Part shown: piece after piece, positions 1 to 5,850 of the stretch
How positions within the stretch are numbered: position 1 is the stretch's first letter
Layout of the letters: each line of letters begins with the position of its first letter
From: Bdellovibrionales bacterium
GTDB lineage: Bacteria > Bdellovibrionota > UBA1018 > CAIMNF01
Direction: 5' to 3'
Assembly (NCBI GenBank): GCA_947457605.1
Contig: CANGWP010000138.1
Location: 1 to 5,850 of the forward strand
Length of the DNA: 5,850 bases
Translations under genes and position numbers: made by a program
The notes under the pieces: model-generated
What the model saw: only the letters and a program-made list of their open reading frames with translations
Told to the model about the DNA's origin: nothing
Database searches by the model: none

Positions 1-1028
1 AATTTATTGTCCTCCTTTCTGGGCTCTCCGGCGCCATCCCGAAACTCGAAAAACTTGGTGATCTCTTCTTTCGTCATCTGAGGAACGATTGCCTTGAGCA
101 CGGCCTCTTGGACGGTGTTGATATTGATAAAGGAGGCGACTCCCGCATTGAATTGGTCCGAAAGCAGGGAGTAGAGCGTGTCATCCATGGAGGGGAGATA
201 GTTCAGTTCAGAAATGTGATAGAAAGGTGCTTTTTTGAAGGGGACGGTACTGGATTGTTCGCGATTGGTTTCGAAGGCAAGATCGCTCCATCCAATGATC
301 TCCTCGACAAGATCCTCAATCCTGAAGCTTCGGTATTCATCCCGAAACTTCTCATCTTCCTCAAATCGCTTTTGAAAGGTGTCTTTCAGTTGCTGCCCAA
401 GTGCCTGCCGGGATTGCTCAGGGTCATAGGTAACCGGGGTGGGGGATGCAGAGGCGCTTCCGTCTGATGCCGGTGGAGGGGGCTGAGGGATGGGTTGTCC
501 TCCGGCGCCCGGCCTGTTCGGGGAGGGACTAGGGGATGCAAGGACCGCGAAAGCAGGGAGGGTGCTGTTGAGATTGATCTTGTTGGATTGAGCCTGAATG
601 GAGATGTAGAGCTTGCCCTCCATGGATGAGTCTTTCCTGAATTTCGTGATGGCGTCTTTCATTTCACCGGGAAGAGATGAAATATCTCCGGTAAAGGGAA
701 TGGTGATGGGTTCTGCCCAGATTTTTTCCACCATGGCTTTTGGAACCACGGAATCCACCATTGCGGCATTTGCGCCCGCATTCTCAGAAAGCCTTCCGAT
801 GGTTTTCTTGAGTTCCGAGTAGGCCCGGATTCGAAGAAGGGAGAGGCGGAGGCCGCTTTTGGCCAGGGCCTGTGCCTTGACTTGGTCGAGTCGGTCGTAG
901 GCCAGTTTTTGATTGATCTGAGCGGTATAGGTGATCTCACTTACGAAAATGGCAAGAGTCGCCATGGACGCAAGAACAATGAAAAGTGCAACCCCCCTGC
1001 GATCAGTAGGTTTTCGGAAGAACATCAT
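1..1028 (-). CDS. gspK: Type II secretion minor pseudopilin GspK, C-terminus cut by window edge
   Basis: GspK is the large minor pseudopilin that sits with GspI and GspJ at the tip of the T2SS pseudopilus. I translated the frame by hand; it stays open for 342 codons to the left edge, so the end is missing. Residues 1-12 form a basic leader ending in Arg-Arg-Gly, followed by the prepilin-peptidase site G12/V13 and a hydrophobic helix (about 13-33). Mature position 5 is Ile, not Glu, as is typical for GspK. Family landmarks follow: KINLNS near 150-155, RIEDLVEEIIGWSD near 236-249 (SAM-like region), APFYHISELNYLPSMDD at 267-283, and ININT at 301-305. Between the first two lies a Pro/Ser/Ala-rich linker (about 164-202). 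The start codon lies inside gspJ (26-bp overlap). A second ATG follows directly at 1025; the GGAG at 1036-1039 favours 1028. Assignment is firm from position and motifs; total length is unknown. Confidence 0.93.
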   Translation of the reverse strand, partial: MMFFRKPTDRRGVALFIVLASMATLAIFVSEITYTAQINQKLAYDRLDQVKAQALAKSGLRLSLLRIRAYSELKKTIGRLSENAGANAAMVDSVVPKAMVEKIWAEPITIPFTGDISSLPGEMKDAITKFRKDSSMEGKLYISIQAQSNKINLNSTLPAFAVLASPSPSPNRPGAGGQPIPQPPPPASDGSASASPTPVTYDPEQSRQALGQQLKDTFQKRFEEDEKFRDEYRSFRIEDLVEEIIGWSDLAFETNREQSSTVPFKKAPFYHISELNYLPSMDDTLYSLLSDQFNAGVASFININTVQEAVLKAIVPQMTKEEITKFFEFRDGAGEPRKEDNK

Positions 1029-1878
1029 TGGGGGTCTCCAGATTGAATAGAACTTTTGAATCCATCACCCTGTCCTCGGGGCCAACCAGGGTTACTTCCA
1101 TCTCGACAGATGCCGGGAATTTTCCTTTCTGATCCGAGTTCTCGGAATCCCATTCCCGAACCGGATCCTTGTCGCCCGGCTTGTAAAACGAGAACTTTAG
1201 TTTTTTCACATTATTCAAAATTACATAGGAATTGACATAGGGAGAGTCTTTTGGCTCATCCAGTTCGAATGCGCGGGTATTCTCGATTTTGATCAACGAG
1301 AAGAGGCCCGCATATTTCTGATTCTGCTCGGCACTGAGGTTCGGATTGGGCTCCTGTTTTGCAAGTTCGTACCGAACTTTTGAATAGATGGATTCTTTTT
1401 TGGATTGATAGATCCGCACGTGGGAGGCGGTTACAAAGCTGATTTCGGTTTCTTTGCCCTTGAAGCGGGAGGCGCGGATTCCGGATGGATCGAGGATCGG
1501 CCCCCAGAATTCGGAGGGTTGAAATCCACGGCCCCTGGTTCTGCGGTTGATTTCGTCAATTCCAAGCACGGGGAGAGGTGGTCTTTGCCCCGGAGCTGGG
1601 GGCGGTGGAGGAGGCGGTGGATTATATGGATCCAGTGGCCTGAAGTCCGGAGCCAGAAACCATCTCGGATTGAAAATCTGACTCAAATCGCGCTCGATGA
1701 AGAGAGTGGAGGTACGAAATTCGCTCGCAAATTCCGTTTCATCCTTCAGGACTTCTTTCAGTTTTGCGGCATCGATGACCGCTTTGGATGTGGTGGTGCC
1801 GATCATCACGAGGATGAAAAGGGCGATCATGACTTCGATTAGGGTAAAACCCTTATTCTTCTGCCATTTTGAATTCAT
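1003..1878 (-). CDS. gspJ: Type II secretion minor pseudopilin GspJ
   Basis: GspJ is a minor pseudopilin that joins GspI and GspK in the tip complex priming pseudopilus assembly at the inner membrane. The 291-residue product starts with a 10-residue basic leader, then the prepilin-peptidase site G10/F11 in GFTLIEVMIAL, with Glu at mature position 5 and a hydrophobic helix to about residue 27. The C-terminal part (about 220-285) has the family pattern: a stretch ending in LNNVKKLKFSFYKPGDKD, a Trp (REWDSE), then FPASVEMEVTL. It is longer than the roughly 200-240 residues I recall for studied GspJ proteins. Much of the excess is a proline-rich segment (about 77-104) containing eight consecutive prolines at 87-94. 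The start overlaps gspI by 26 bp and is supported by a GGTGGA eight bases upstream and by the leader length. The stop lies inside gspK. Assignment as GspJ rather than GspI or GspH rests on gene order plus the C-terminal pattern. Confidence 0.93.
   Translation of the reverse strand: MNSKWQKNKGFTLIEVMIALFILVMIGTTTSKAVIDAAKLKEVLKDETEFASEFRTSTLFIERDLSQIFNPRWFLAPDFRPLDPYNPPPPPPPPAPGQRPPLPVLGIDEINRRTRGRGFQPSEFWGPILDPSGIRASRFKGKETEISFVTASHVRIYQSKKESIYSKVRYELAKQEPNPNLSAEQNQKYAGLFSLIKIENTRAFELDEPKDSPYVNSYVILNNVKKLKFSFYKPGDKDPVREWDSENSDQKGKFPASVEMEVTLVGPEDRVMDSKVLFNLETPNDVLPKTY
1036..1039 (-). promoter_or_regulatory. Ribosome binding site of gspK (GGAG)
   Basis: GGAG on the minus strand lies seven bases before the ATG at 1028. 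It favours that codon over the second ATG at 1025. The site lies within the gspJ coding region, so gspK translation is probably coupled to gspJ. Confidence 0.65.
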
Positions 1879-2380
1879 GATTCAAGTCCACCCAGTATTG
1901 ACTCACGCTGAATTTTTGCTCCTCACCTTTGTCCTTCCAGAGAATCGTGACTGTAACTTCACGGCTGGCCTTGGAGAGATAGTTGGTTGCAATTTTTACG
2001 ACACGCTCTACGTTCGGATCAGCCGCGGTTTCTCCTGTTTTTCCCTCGGCGCTTCCCTGGTTTTGGCTCATGATCTTGGGAAACGTGATTTCCTTGATTT
2101 TTCGTTCCCAGGAATAGTCTGAAAAAGGGGCATCAAACTTACCGAAGGATTCGGTCCTTACCTCGAGAAACGGCTTCCCCTGAATTTCCCGCTCCGCTTC
2201 CACCATTACATTTCGGGCAAGAGTCGCAACCGTGTTCATTCTTTTTGCCCGAATGGTGACATCAAGGCTGTTGTTTTCGGCAACCAATATCGCGCCGATT
2301 CCGATTGCAAGGATCCCGATCGCGATCATCACTTCCAGCAGGGTAAAACCGGAGTTCGAGGGGAAGTTGGAAGGCTTCAT
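1853..2380 (-). CDS. gspI: Type II secretion minor pseudopilin GspI
   Basis: GspI is a minor pseudopilin that nucleates the GspI-J-K tip complex. The 175-residue product has an 11-residue leader, cleavage site G11/F12 in GFTLLEVMIAIGILAIG, and Glu at mature position 5. The helix continues into an Ala/Arg-rich amphipathic part with the GspI-like pattern of Leu-Ala pairs (VATLARNVMVEAEREIQG, about 51-68). A Tyr-x-Trp (YSW, 89-91) and a C-terminal beta strand (EVTVTILWKDKGEEQKF, about 141-157) are also family features. Studied GspI proteins are about 120-130 residues as I recall, so this one is long. A polar Gly/Ser/Glu segment (about 101-124) accounts for part of the excess. The start codon overlaps the gspH stop as ATGA, indicating translational coupling, and the last codons overlap the start of gspJ. 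Confidence 0.92.
   Translation of the reverse strand: MKPSNFPSNSGFTLLEVMIAIGILAIGIGAILVAENNSLDVTIRAKRMNTVATLARNVMVEAEREIQGKPFLEVRTESFGKFDAPFSDYSWERKIKEITFPKIMSQNQGSAEGKTGETAADPNVERVVKIATNYLSKASREVTVTILWKDKGEEQKFSVSQYWVDLNHEFKMAEE
1887..1892 (-). promoter_or_regulatory. Ribosome binding site of gspJ (GGTGGA)
   Basis: GGTGGA, an imperfect Shine-Dalgarno, lies eight bases before the gspJ ATG and inside the end of gspI. The resulting leader of ten residues before the G/F cleavage site fits class III signal peptides. Confidence 0.5.
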
Positions 2381-3015
2381 TTTTTAAAGAAGTCCTTTGC
2401 ATCAATGTACCGTCCCTCGACATAGCAACGTCCAAGAAGGTTTGAAACGGTGAGTGTGATCTCATTTTTTGCGGTATCCTGCAAATGGACGAGCGTTTTT
2501 TCGGTGAGGCCTTGGGGAAAAATATGAGTGTAGGCCATTCCATCGGTGATCGGGGTTTCTCCCTGTTCGGTGACGACATCCTTGATGCTTACACCAATCG
2601 CAAGTCCCCGTTTTTTCTTGGTAAGAAGGTTTTCCTGACGAAAGCCACCGTTATTTTTCTTTTCCTCCTCCTCGGCTTCCTTCAGGGAAAAATATCCCCG
2701 GCTTCGTTCTTTCTCTTTTTTCAGGGTTTCATCGCTCTTCAGAAGGGTTGACTCACTTGTGGATTCGACCCAGTACTGCTGATTCTTCAGGTCGTAGGCG
2801 ATTCTATGGACTCTGCCCGTGATTTGGGCCGAGTTCACGGTGTCTTTGATGAGGGTGGCAATTTCACGGCCGGAGGATTGAACAGAGAAACGAAATGTGT
2901 TTGAGATGCTCGGAATCGCGATCAAGCCTACGAGGCCCAGAATGCCGATGACAATGAGAAGTTCAATGAGGGAGAATCCGGATTCTTGGTTCAGCTGGAT
3001 TCTCCCCCATTTCAT
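2377..3015 (-). CDS. gspH: Type II secretion minor pseudopilin GspH
   Basis: GspH is the minor pseudopilin thought to link the GspI-J-K tip to the GspG shaft. The 212-residue product has a 13-residue leader, cleavage site G13/F14 in GFSLIELLIVIGILGLVG, and Glu at mature position 5. The GspH/FimT-type globular part is recognisable: REIATLIKDTVNSAQITG (50-67), beta strands around RIAYDLKNQQYWVES, then THIFPQGLTEKTLVHL (163-178) and EITLTVSNLLGRCYVEG (185-201). A very highly charged segment rich in Lys and Glu (about 92-137) interrupts the beta region and makes the protein longer than typical. The start is three bases beyond the gspG stop, and its AGGA Shine-Dalgarno lies in the last two codons of gspG. 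Position directly after gspG and the C-terminal pattern distinguish it from other pseudopilins. Confidence 0.92.
   Translation of the reverse strand: MKWGRIQLNQESGFSLIELLIVIGILGLVGLIAIPSISNTFRFSVQSSGREIATLIKDTVNSAQITGRVHRIAYDLKNQQYWVESTSESTLLKSDETLKKEKERSRGYFSLKEAEEEEKKNNGGFRQENLLTKKKRGLAIGVSIKDVVTEQGETPITDGMAYTHIFPQGLTEKTLVHLQDTAKNEITLTVSNLLGRCYVEGRYIDAKDFFKK
2393..2397 (-). promoter_or_regulatory. Ribosome binding site of gspI (AAGGA), long spacing
   Basis: AAGGA lies about twelve bases before the gspI ATG, longer than the usual spacing. Because the start overlaps the gspH stop as ATGA, re-initiation by ribosomes finishing gspH may matter more than this site. Confidence 0.45.
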
Positions 3016-3018
3016 GAC

Positions 3019-3468
3019 TTAATCCTGATCGCTTACGGTGATGTCCGCATCATAATCGGCACCGCCTTCTTTTTTGTCTGCGCCCAGAGACTTGATCTCA
3101 AATGAATTGCCGTCGGAAGTGTAGAGGTAATCCACATCCCAGGCGTCCTTTGGAAGGGTTTTCTTGTCGAGGTATCCTTTTGGCGCGTAATTCTTGCATT
3201 CAGGCGCTGAGGTTGGCTTCGTAATCAATGCATCCATCCCTTGATTGGTGTTCGGGTAGCTCCCGCAGTCCAGGCGGAACTGTTTCAGGGTGGATGAGAG
3301 GTTCTTCATGTTCACACGGGTTGTCTCAACTTTTGCCTTATCGAAGTTTGAAATAAGCTTCGGTCCGACAATCCCGATCAAAAGACCAAGGATTCCGATT
3401 ACGATCATCAGTTCGATGAGCGAGAAGCCGGATTCGTTTCGGATTGGGTGATTTCTTTTTGTTTTCAT
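3019..3468 (-). CDS. gspG: Type II secretion major pseudopilin GspG
   Basis: GspG is the major subunit of the pseudopilus, the periplasmic fibre thought to push substrates through the GspD secretin. The 149-residue product has a 14-residue basic leader, cleavage site G14/F15 in GFSLIELMIVIGILGLLIG, Glu at mature position 5 and a Pro within the helix (P36). The GspG signature YPNTNQGMDALITKP (71-85) is clear, as is the C-terminal loop SLGADKKEGGADYDADI (127-143), which matches the family's calcium-binding loop; acidic residues D131, D138 and D140 are candidate ligands. Two features differ from enteric GspG: cysteines at 68 and 91 flank the YPNTNQG region and could form a disulfide, and the usual DPWGNP motif reads DAWDVD (108-113). 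An AAGGA nine bases upstream supports the start. It is followed three bases later by gspH. Confidence 0.97.
   Translation of the reverse strand: MKTKRNHPIRNESGFSLIELMIVIGILGLLIGIVGPKLISNFDKAKVETTRVNMKNLSSTLKQFRLDCGSYPNTNQGMDALITKPTSAPECKNYAPKGYLDKKTLPKDAWDVDYLYTSDGNSFEIKSLGADKKEGGADYDADITVSDQD
3023..3026 (-). promoter_or_regulatory. Ribosome binding site of gspH (AGGA)
   Basis: AGGA lies seven bases before the gspH ATG and is formed by the last Gln and Asp codons of gspG. This supports the ATG at 3015 and indicates that gspG and gspH are translated in a coupled way. Confidence 0.6.
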
Positions 3469-3477
3469 TCAGTGGTT

Positions 3478-3482
3478 TCCTT
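3478..3482 (-). promoter_or_regulatory. Ribosome binding site of gspG (AAGGA)
   Basis: AAGGA within GAAAGGAAA lies nine bases before the gspG ATG in the 21-bp gap after gspF, the longest gap in the window. It is the best-matching Shine-Dalgarno seen here, which fits the need for more GspG than any other component. No promoter or hairpin is visible in the gap. Confidence 0.7.
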
Positions 3483-3489
3483 TCGTTGT

Positions 3490-4713
3490 TTATCGACTCA
3501 AGTTGCTCATTTCCATCAGAGGGGTGATTACGGAGACCACAATGAATCCGACCGTTCCTCCCATGAAAACAATCATGGCAGGTTCCAGAAGGGAGGTCAT
3601 TGAATCCACCGCGGTCGAGACCTGCTCCTCGTAAGAGTCGGCGACATTCTTCAACATGCCGGGGAGTTCCCCTGTTTTTTCTCCAATCGAGATCATATGG
3701 ATCACGAGAGGAGGAAATTCGCCGCTTCTCCTAAGGGGCTCGGCAATCGACTGCCCTTCGGTGATGTTGCTTCGTGCGTTTTCAACCGCACGGGCAATGT
3801 GTACATTTCCCACAAGATTCTTTGCGATATTCATCGCGGTCAAAATTGGAACCCCTGAGCCAAGTAGGGTTGACATCGTGCTGGCAAAGCGGTTGATCGC
3901 AGCAATTCGGGTAACCTTTCCAAAAACCGGAGCCGACAACTTGAAGCGATCCCATCGTGCACGTCCTCGAGTGGTGTTAATATACCGATTAAAAAGGGCT
4001 GCGGTCAACCCGACGCCCAACAACATCGCCCACCACCAGGTGGTCATCTGCACGGAAATCCAGATCAGAATCTCGGTAGTCAACGGAAGTGCTTTATTCA
4101 TCGAAACAAAGATCTGTTGAAGTTTTGGAATTACGAAGGCGAAAATCCCGACCAACACCGCGATTGCCACCAGGAACATGATGGCGGGGTAGGTCATTCC
4201 GCCAACCACTTTGCGACGCAACCGGGTTTGGGATTCCTTAAGATCAGCCAAGCGAAGTAGCACAAGGCTTAGTGTTCCGGAGCTTTCTCCGGCTTCCACC
4301 ATGTTTACATAGATGTTGTCGAAGGTTTTCGGGTGTTGAACAAGAGCCTTTGCCAGGGAACTTCCTTCATTCACGGCTTCCCGAACTTGGGCAAGGTTGG
4401 TTTTTAATGCCACGGACTCGATTTGATCCACCAAGGCGTTGAGAGCGTCGACAAGGGGAATGTTTGCTTTAACAAGGGATGCGAGTTGTCTTGTCATGAC
4501 AGCAACTTCCTCTTGGCTTACTCTGCCTGAGAAAAGGGTGAGGCTCACTGAGGACTTCCCTTTGGTGGCGGCCGCGTTTTTCTCGAAAATATCGGTCACC
4601 ATTAGGCCCTGTTTTTTGAGTTTTTGGCGTGCTGTTTTCAGAGAGTCGCTTTCTACGTGGCCCTTTGCGGCTTTTCCATCGAGTCCGATTGCCTTGTATT
4701 CGAAGAGTGCCAT
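3490..4713 (-). CDS. gspF: Type II secretion inner-membrane platform protein GspF
   Basis: GspF is the polytopic inner-membrane protein that couples the GspE ATPase to pseudopilus assembly. The 407-residue length is normal. It begins MALFEYKAIGLDGKAAKG, the standard GspF N-terminus, which fixes the start. Two T2SSF domains are visible, about 71-193 and 273-395. The first contains TRQLASLVKANIPLVDAL and VEAGESSGTL (139-148), the second FASTMSTLLGSGVPILTAM and IGEKTGELPGML (343-354). Membrane segments lie at about 171-195, 218-242 and 378-400, the last before the short C-terminus. It lies 9 bp after gspE and 21 bp before gspG. The Shine-Dalgarno is weak: AAGAAG at 4718-4723 is only four bases from the start and AGGA further back is about 15 bases away, so translation may depend on coupling to gspE. 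A type IV pilus PilC is a relative, but the neighbours make GspF clear. Confidence 0.97.
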   Translation of the reverse strand: MALFEYKAIGLDGKAAKGHVESDSLKTARQKLKKQGLMVTDIFEKNAAATKGKSSVSLTLFSGRVSQEEVAVMTRQLASLVKANIPLVDALNALVDQIESVALKTNLAQVREAVNEGSSLAKALVQHPKTFDNIYVNMVEAGESSGTLSLVLLRLADLKESQTRLRRKVVGGMTYPAIMFLVAIAVLVGIFAFVIPKLQQIFVSMNKALPLTTEILIWISVQMTTWWWAMLLGVGLTAALFNRYINTTRGRARWDRFKLSAPVFGKVTRIAAINRFASTMSTLLGSGVPILTAMNIAKNLVGNVHIARAVENARSNITEGQSIAEPLRRSGEFPPLVIHMISIGEKTGELPGMLKNVADSYEEQVSTAVDSMTSLLEPAMIVFMGGTVGFIVVSVITPLMEMSNLSR

Positions 4714-4722
4714 AAGACTTCT

Positions 4723-5850
4723 TTACACTTCCTCTGCGTGGGTTGCACGGAATAGTTCATCCACTGTCGTGAGCCCTTGTAGTACTTTTGCGATGCCGTC
4801 CTCGCGCAGGGTAATCATTCCACGTTCGATTGCAGCCTTTTTGATTTGACCCGCATCCACGTTTCGCACAATGAGGCTTTTGATGTGGTCATCGACGATC
4901 ATGAGTTCATGAATCACCGTTCGACCCGAATACCCGCTGTTGGAGCAGCTTGGGCAACCCACCGCACGATAAAAGGTTGCTCCGAGCGGGACTTTCTTCA
5001 TCCCCATCTCGGTCATCTGGAATTCCGAGGGCACATGTGGCTCCCGGCATTTCATGCACACCCGCCGGATGAGACGTTGTGCCACTACACCGAGAAGTGA
5101 GGATGCGATCAAAAATGGCTCTACACCCATGTCCACAAGTCGGGTGGTGGAGCCTGCAGCATCGTTCGTGTGGAGGGTGGAAAGCACCAAGTGACCGGTA
5201 AGAGATGCATTGATGGCGATCTCGGCAGTTTCCTTGTCTCGAATTTCCCCGACCATGATCACATCCGGGTTTTGTCGAAGGAAGGATCGAAGTGCGGTGG
5301 GAAAGGTAAGGTTGATCTTGGTGTTTACCTGAACTTGGTTGATTCCCGGAATTTGATACTCGACGGGGTCCTCGACCGTCATGATGTTTCGTTCAGGCGA
5401 GTTGAGCTTCATGAGGCAGGAAGAAAGAGTGGTGGATTTGCCGGAGCCGGTAGGACCTGTCACCAGAATGATTCCGTATTTCCGGAAAATGAGTTTTTCA
5501 ATTGCTTCCACGGAGCGCGGAGAAAAGCCGCATTTCTGAAGCTCAAGAGGAGTTCCGCTTTGCTCGAGAATCCGCATCACAACCCGTTCGCCATGGGTGG
5601 TGGGAACGGTGGAAAGACGGATGTCCACGTCTTTTCCTGCGAGTTTGATTTTGATCCGACCGTCCTGGGGGAGGCGCTTTTCCGCGATGTCGAGCTGGCC
5701 CATGACCTTGATCCGCGATGAAATTGCCGCATGAGCTCGCTTCGGTTGGCGGATGATGTCGTAGAGAACTCCGTCGATTCGAAAGCGAACGACAAACTCT
5801 TTTTCAAATGGCTCGATGTGAATATCAGAGCACTTTTCCTTCACTGCCCG
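4723..5850 (-). CDS. gspE: Type II secretion ATPase GspE, N-terminus cut by window edge
   Basis: GspE is the hexameric cytoplasmic ATPase that powers pseudopilus assembly through GspF. The frame is open to the right edge, so 375 C-terminal residues are visible. Counting from the edge, they begin inside the N2E domain with KCSDIHIEPFEKEF and RFRIDGVLYD. LPQDGRI and the conserved Arg pair around DIRLST and GERVVMRIL follow. Then come Walker A GPTGSGKST (132-140), Asp box TVEDPVEY (158-165), Walker B region DVIMVGEIRD (196-205) and His box TGHLVLSTLHTNDA (218-231). A tetracysteine CxxC...CxxC (265/268 and 299/302) matches the GspE zinc-binding CM domain. The missing part should be the GspL-binding N-terminal domain and linker. 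A GTG at 5842-5844 is an internal valine codon, not a start: the conserved N2E domain is already under way there. PilB and PulE-like relatives are excluded by context. Confidence 0.97.
   Translation of the reverse strand, partial: RAVKEKCSDIHIEPFEKEFVVRFRIDGVLYDIIRQPKRAHAAISSRIKVMGQLDIAEKRLPQDGRIKIKLAGKDVDIRLSTVPTTHGERVVMRILEQSGTPLELQKCGFSPRSVEAIEKLIFRKYGIILVTGPTGSGKSTTLSSCLMKLNSPERNIMTVEDPVEYQIPGINQVQVNTKINLTFPTALRSFLRQNPDVIMVGEIRDKETAEIAINASLTGHLVLSTLHTNDAAGSTTRLVDMGVEPFLIASSLLGVVAQRLIRRVCMKCREPHVPSEFQMTEMGMKKVPLGATFYRAVGCPSCSNSGYSGRTVIHELMIVDDHIKSLIVRNVDAGQIKKAAIERGMITLREDGIAKVLQGLTTVDELFRATHAEEV

Noticed and set aside
108..822. Plus-strand open frames at 108-467 and 613-822, and a minus-strand frame at 659-940
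   Set aside because: All overlap gspK, whose own frame is open from 1028 to the window edge with family motifs throughout. These frames have no domain or start signal that would compete.
1405..2122. Two plus-strand open frames of about 140 codons opposite gspJ and gspI
   Set aside because: They are antisense to recognisable pseudopilin genes and their translations show no family features.
2377..2388. Possible ribosomal slippage at the A-rich gspH end (TTTAAAAAATGA), which would fuse GspH to GspI
   Set aside because: A -1 shift on the A run would enter the gspI frame, but the run does not make a good heptamer in the reading frame, no stimulatory hairpin is evident, and GspI needs its own N-terminal leader for processing. 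ATGA re-initiation explains the junction.
3469..3489. Possible promoter or attenuator between gspF and gspG
   Set aside because: The 21-bp gap is taken up by a Shine-Dalgarno and shows no inverted repeat or promoter boxes.
3656..5100. Plus-strand open frames at 3656-4120, 4439-4849 and 4846-5100
   Set aside because: They are antisense shadows of gspF and gspE with no supporting features.
5170..5721. Plus-strand open frame of 183 codons opposite gspE
   Set aside because: It lies wholly antisense to the conserved ATPase core of gspE, has no recognisable domain, and mirrors the codon pattern of the real gene.
5842..5844. GTG as a start codon for gspE
   Set aside because: The frame continues to the window edge, and conserved N2E-domain sequence begins at this point, so this is an internal valine and the true start lies outside.

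Overview
The window is a continuous stretch of a type II secretion system (T2SS) operon, entirely on the minus strand. Read in the direction of transcription (right to left), the order is gspE (5' part off the right edge), gspF, gspG, gspH, gspI, gspJ and gspK (3' end off the left edge). This is the classical E-F-G-H-I-J-K order. The genes are packed with gaps of 9, 21 and 3 bp and then overlaps of 4, 26 and 26 bp. There is no room for internal promoters or terminators and no intergenic stretch longer than 21 bp. gspC/gspD would be expected off the right side and gspL/gspM-like genes off the left side; neither is visible.

The parts fit one machine. GspE is the cytoplasmic hexameric ATPase and GspF the inner-membrane platform protein. 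GspG is the major pseudopilin. GspH, GspI, GspJ and GspK are the minor pseudopilins that cap and initiate the pseudopilus. GspG-GspJ each begin with a short basic leader, the prepilin-peptidase site G/F, and a hydrophobic helix with Glu at mature position 5. GspK has the G/V site and lacks Glu5, as is usual for GspK.

The organism is a diderm (Gram-negative) bacterium with roughly balanced base composition. A cysteine pair in GspG and long Pro/Ser or charged linkers in the minor pseudopilins are more in keeping with Bdellovibrio-like or former deltaproteobacterial lineages than with enterics. That placement is a low-confidence impression from memory, not a measured result.

I found no undescribed system here. 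The points worth a second look are variations within the T2SS. All four minor pseudopilins look longer than the well-studied versions and carry low-complexity inserts: eight consecutive prolines in GspJ, a Pro/Ser/Ala linker in GspK, a highly charged block in GspH and a polar linker in GspI. GspG has a likely disulfide and a diverged loop at the usual DPWG position. The tip-complex genes H-I-J-K are unusually tightly coupled. Long open frames on the plus strand are antisense shadows of the gsp genes.
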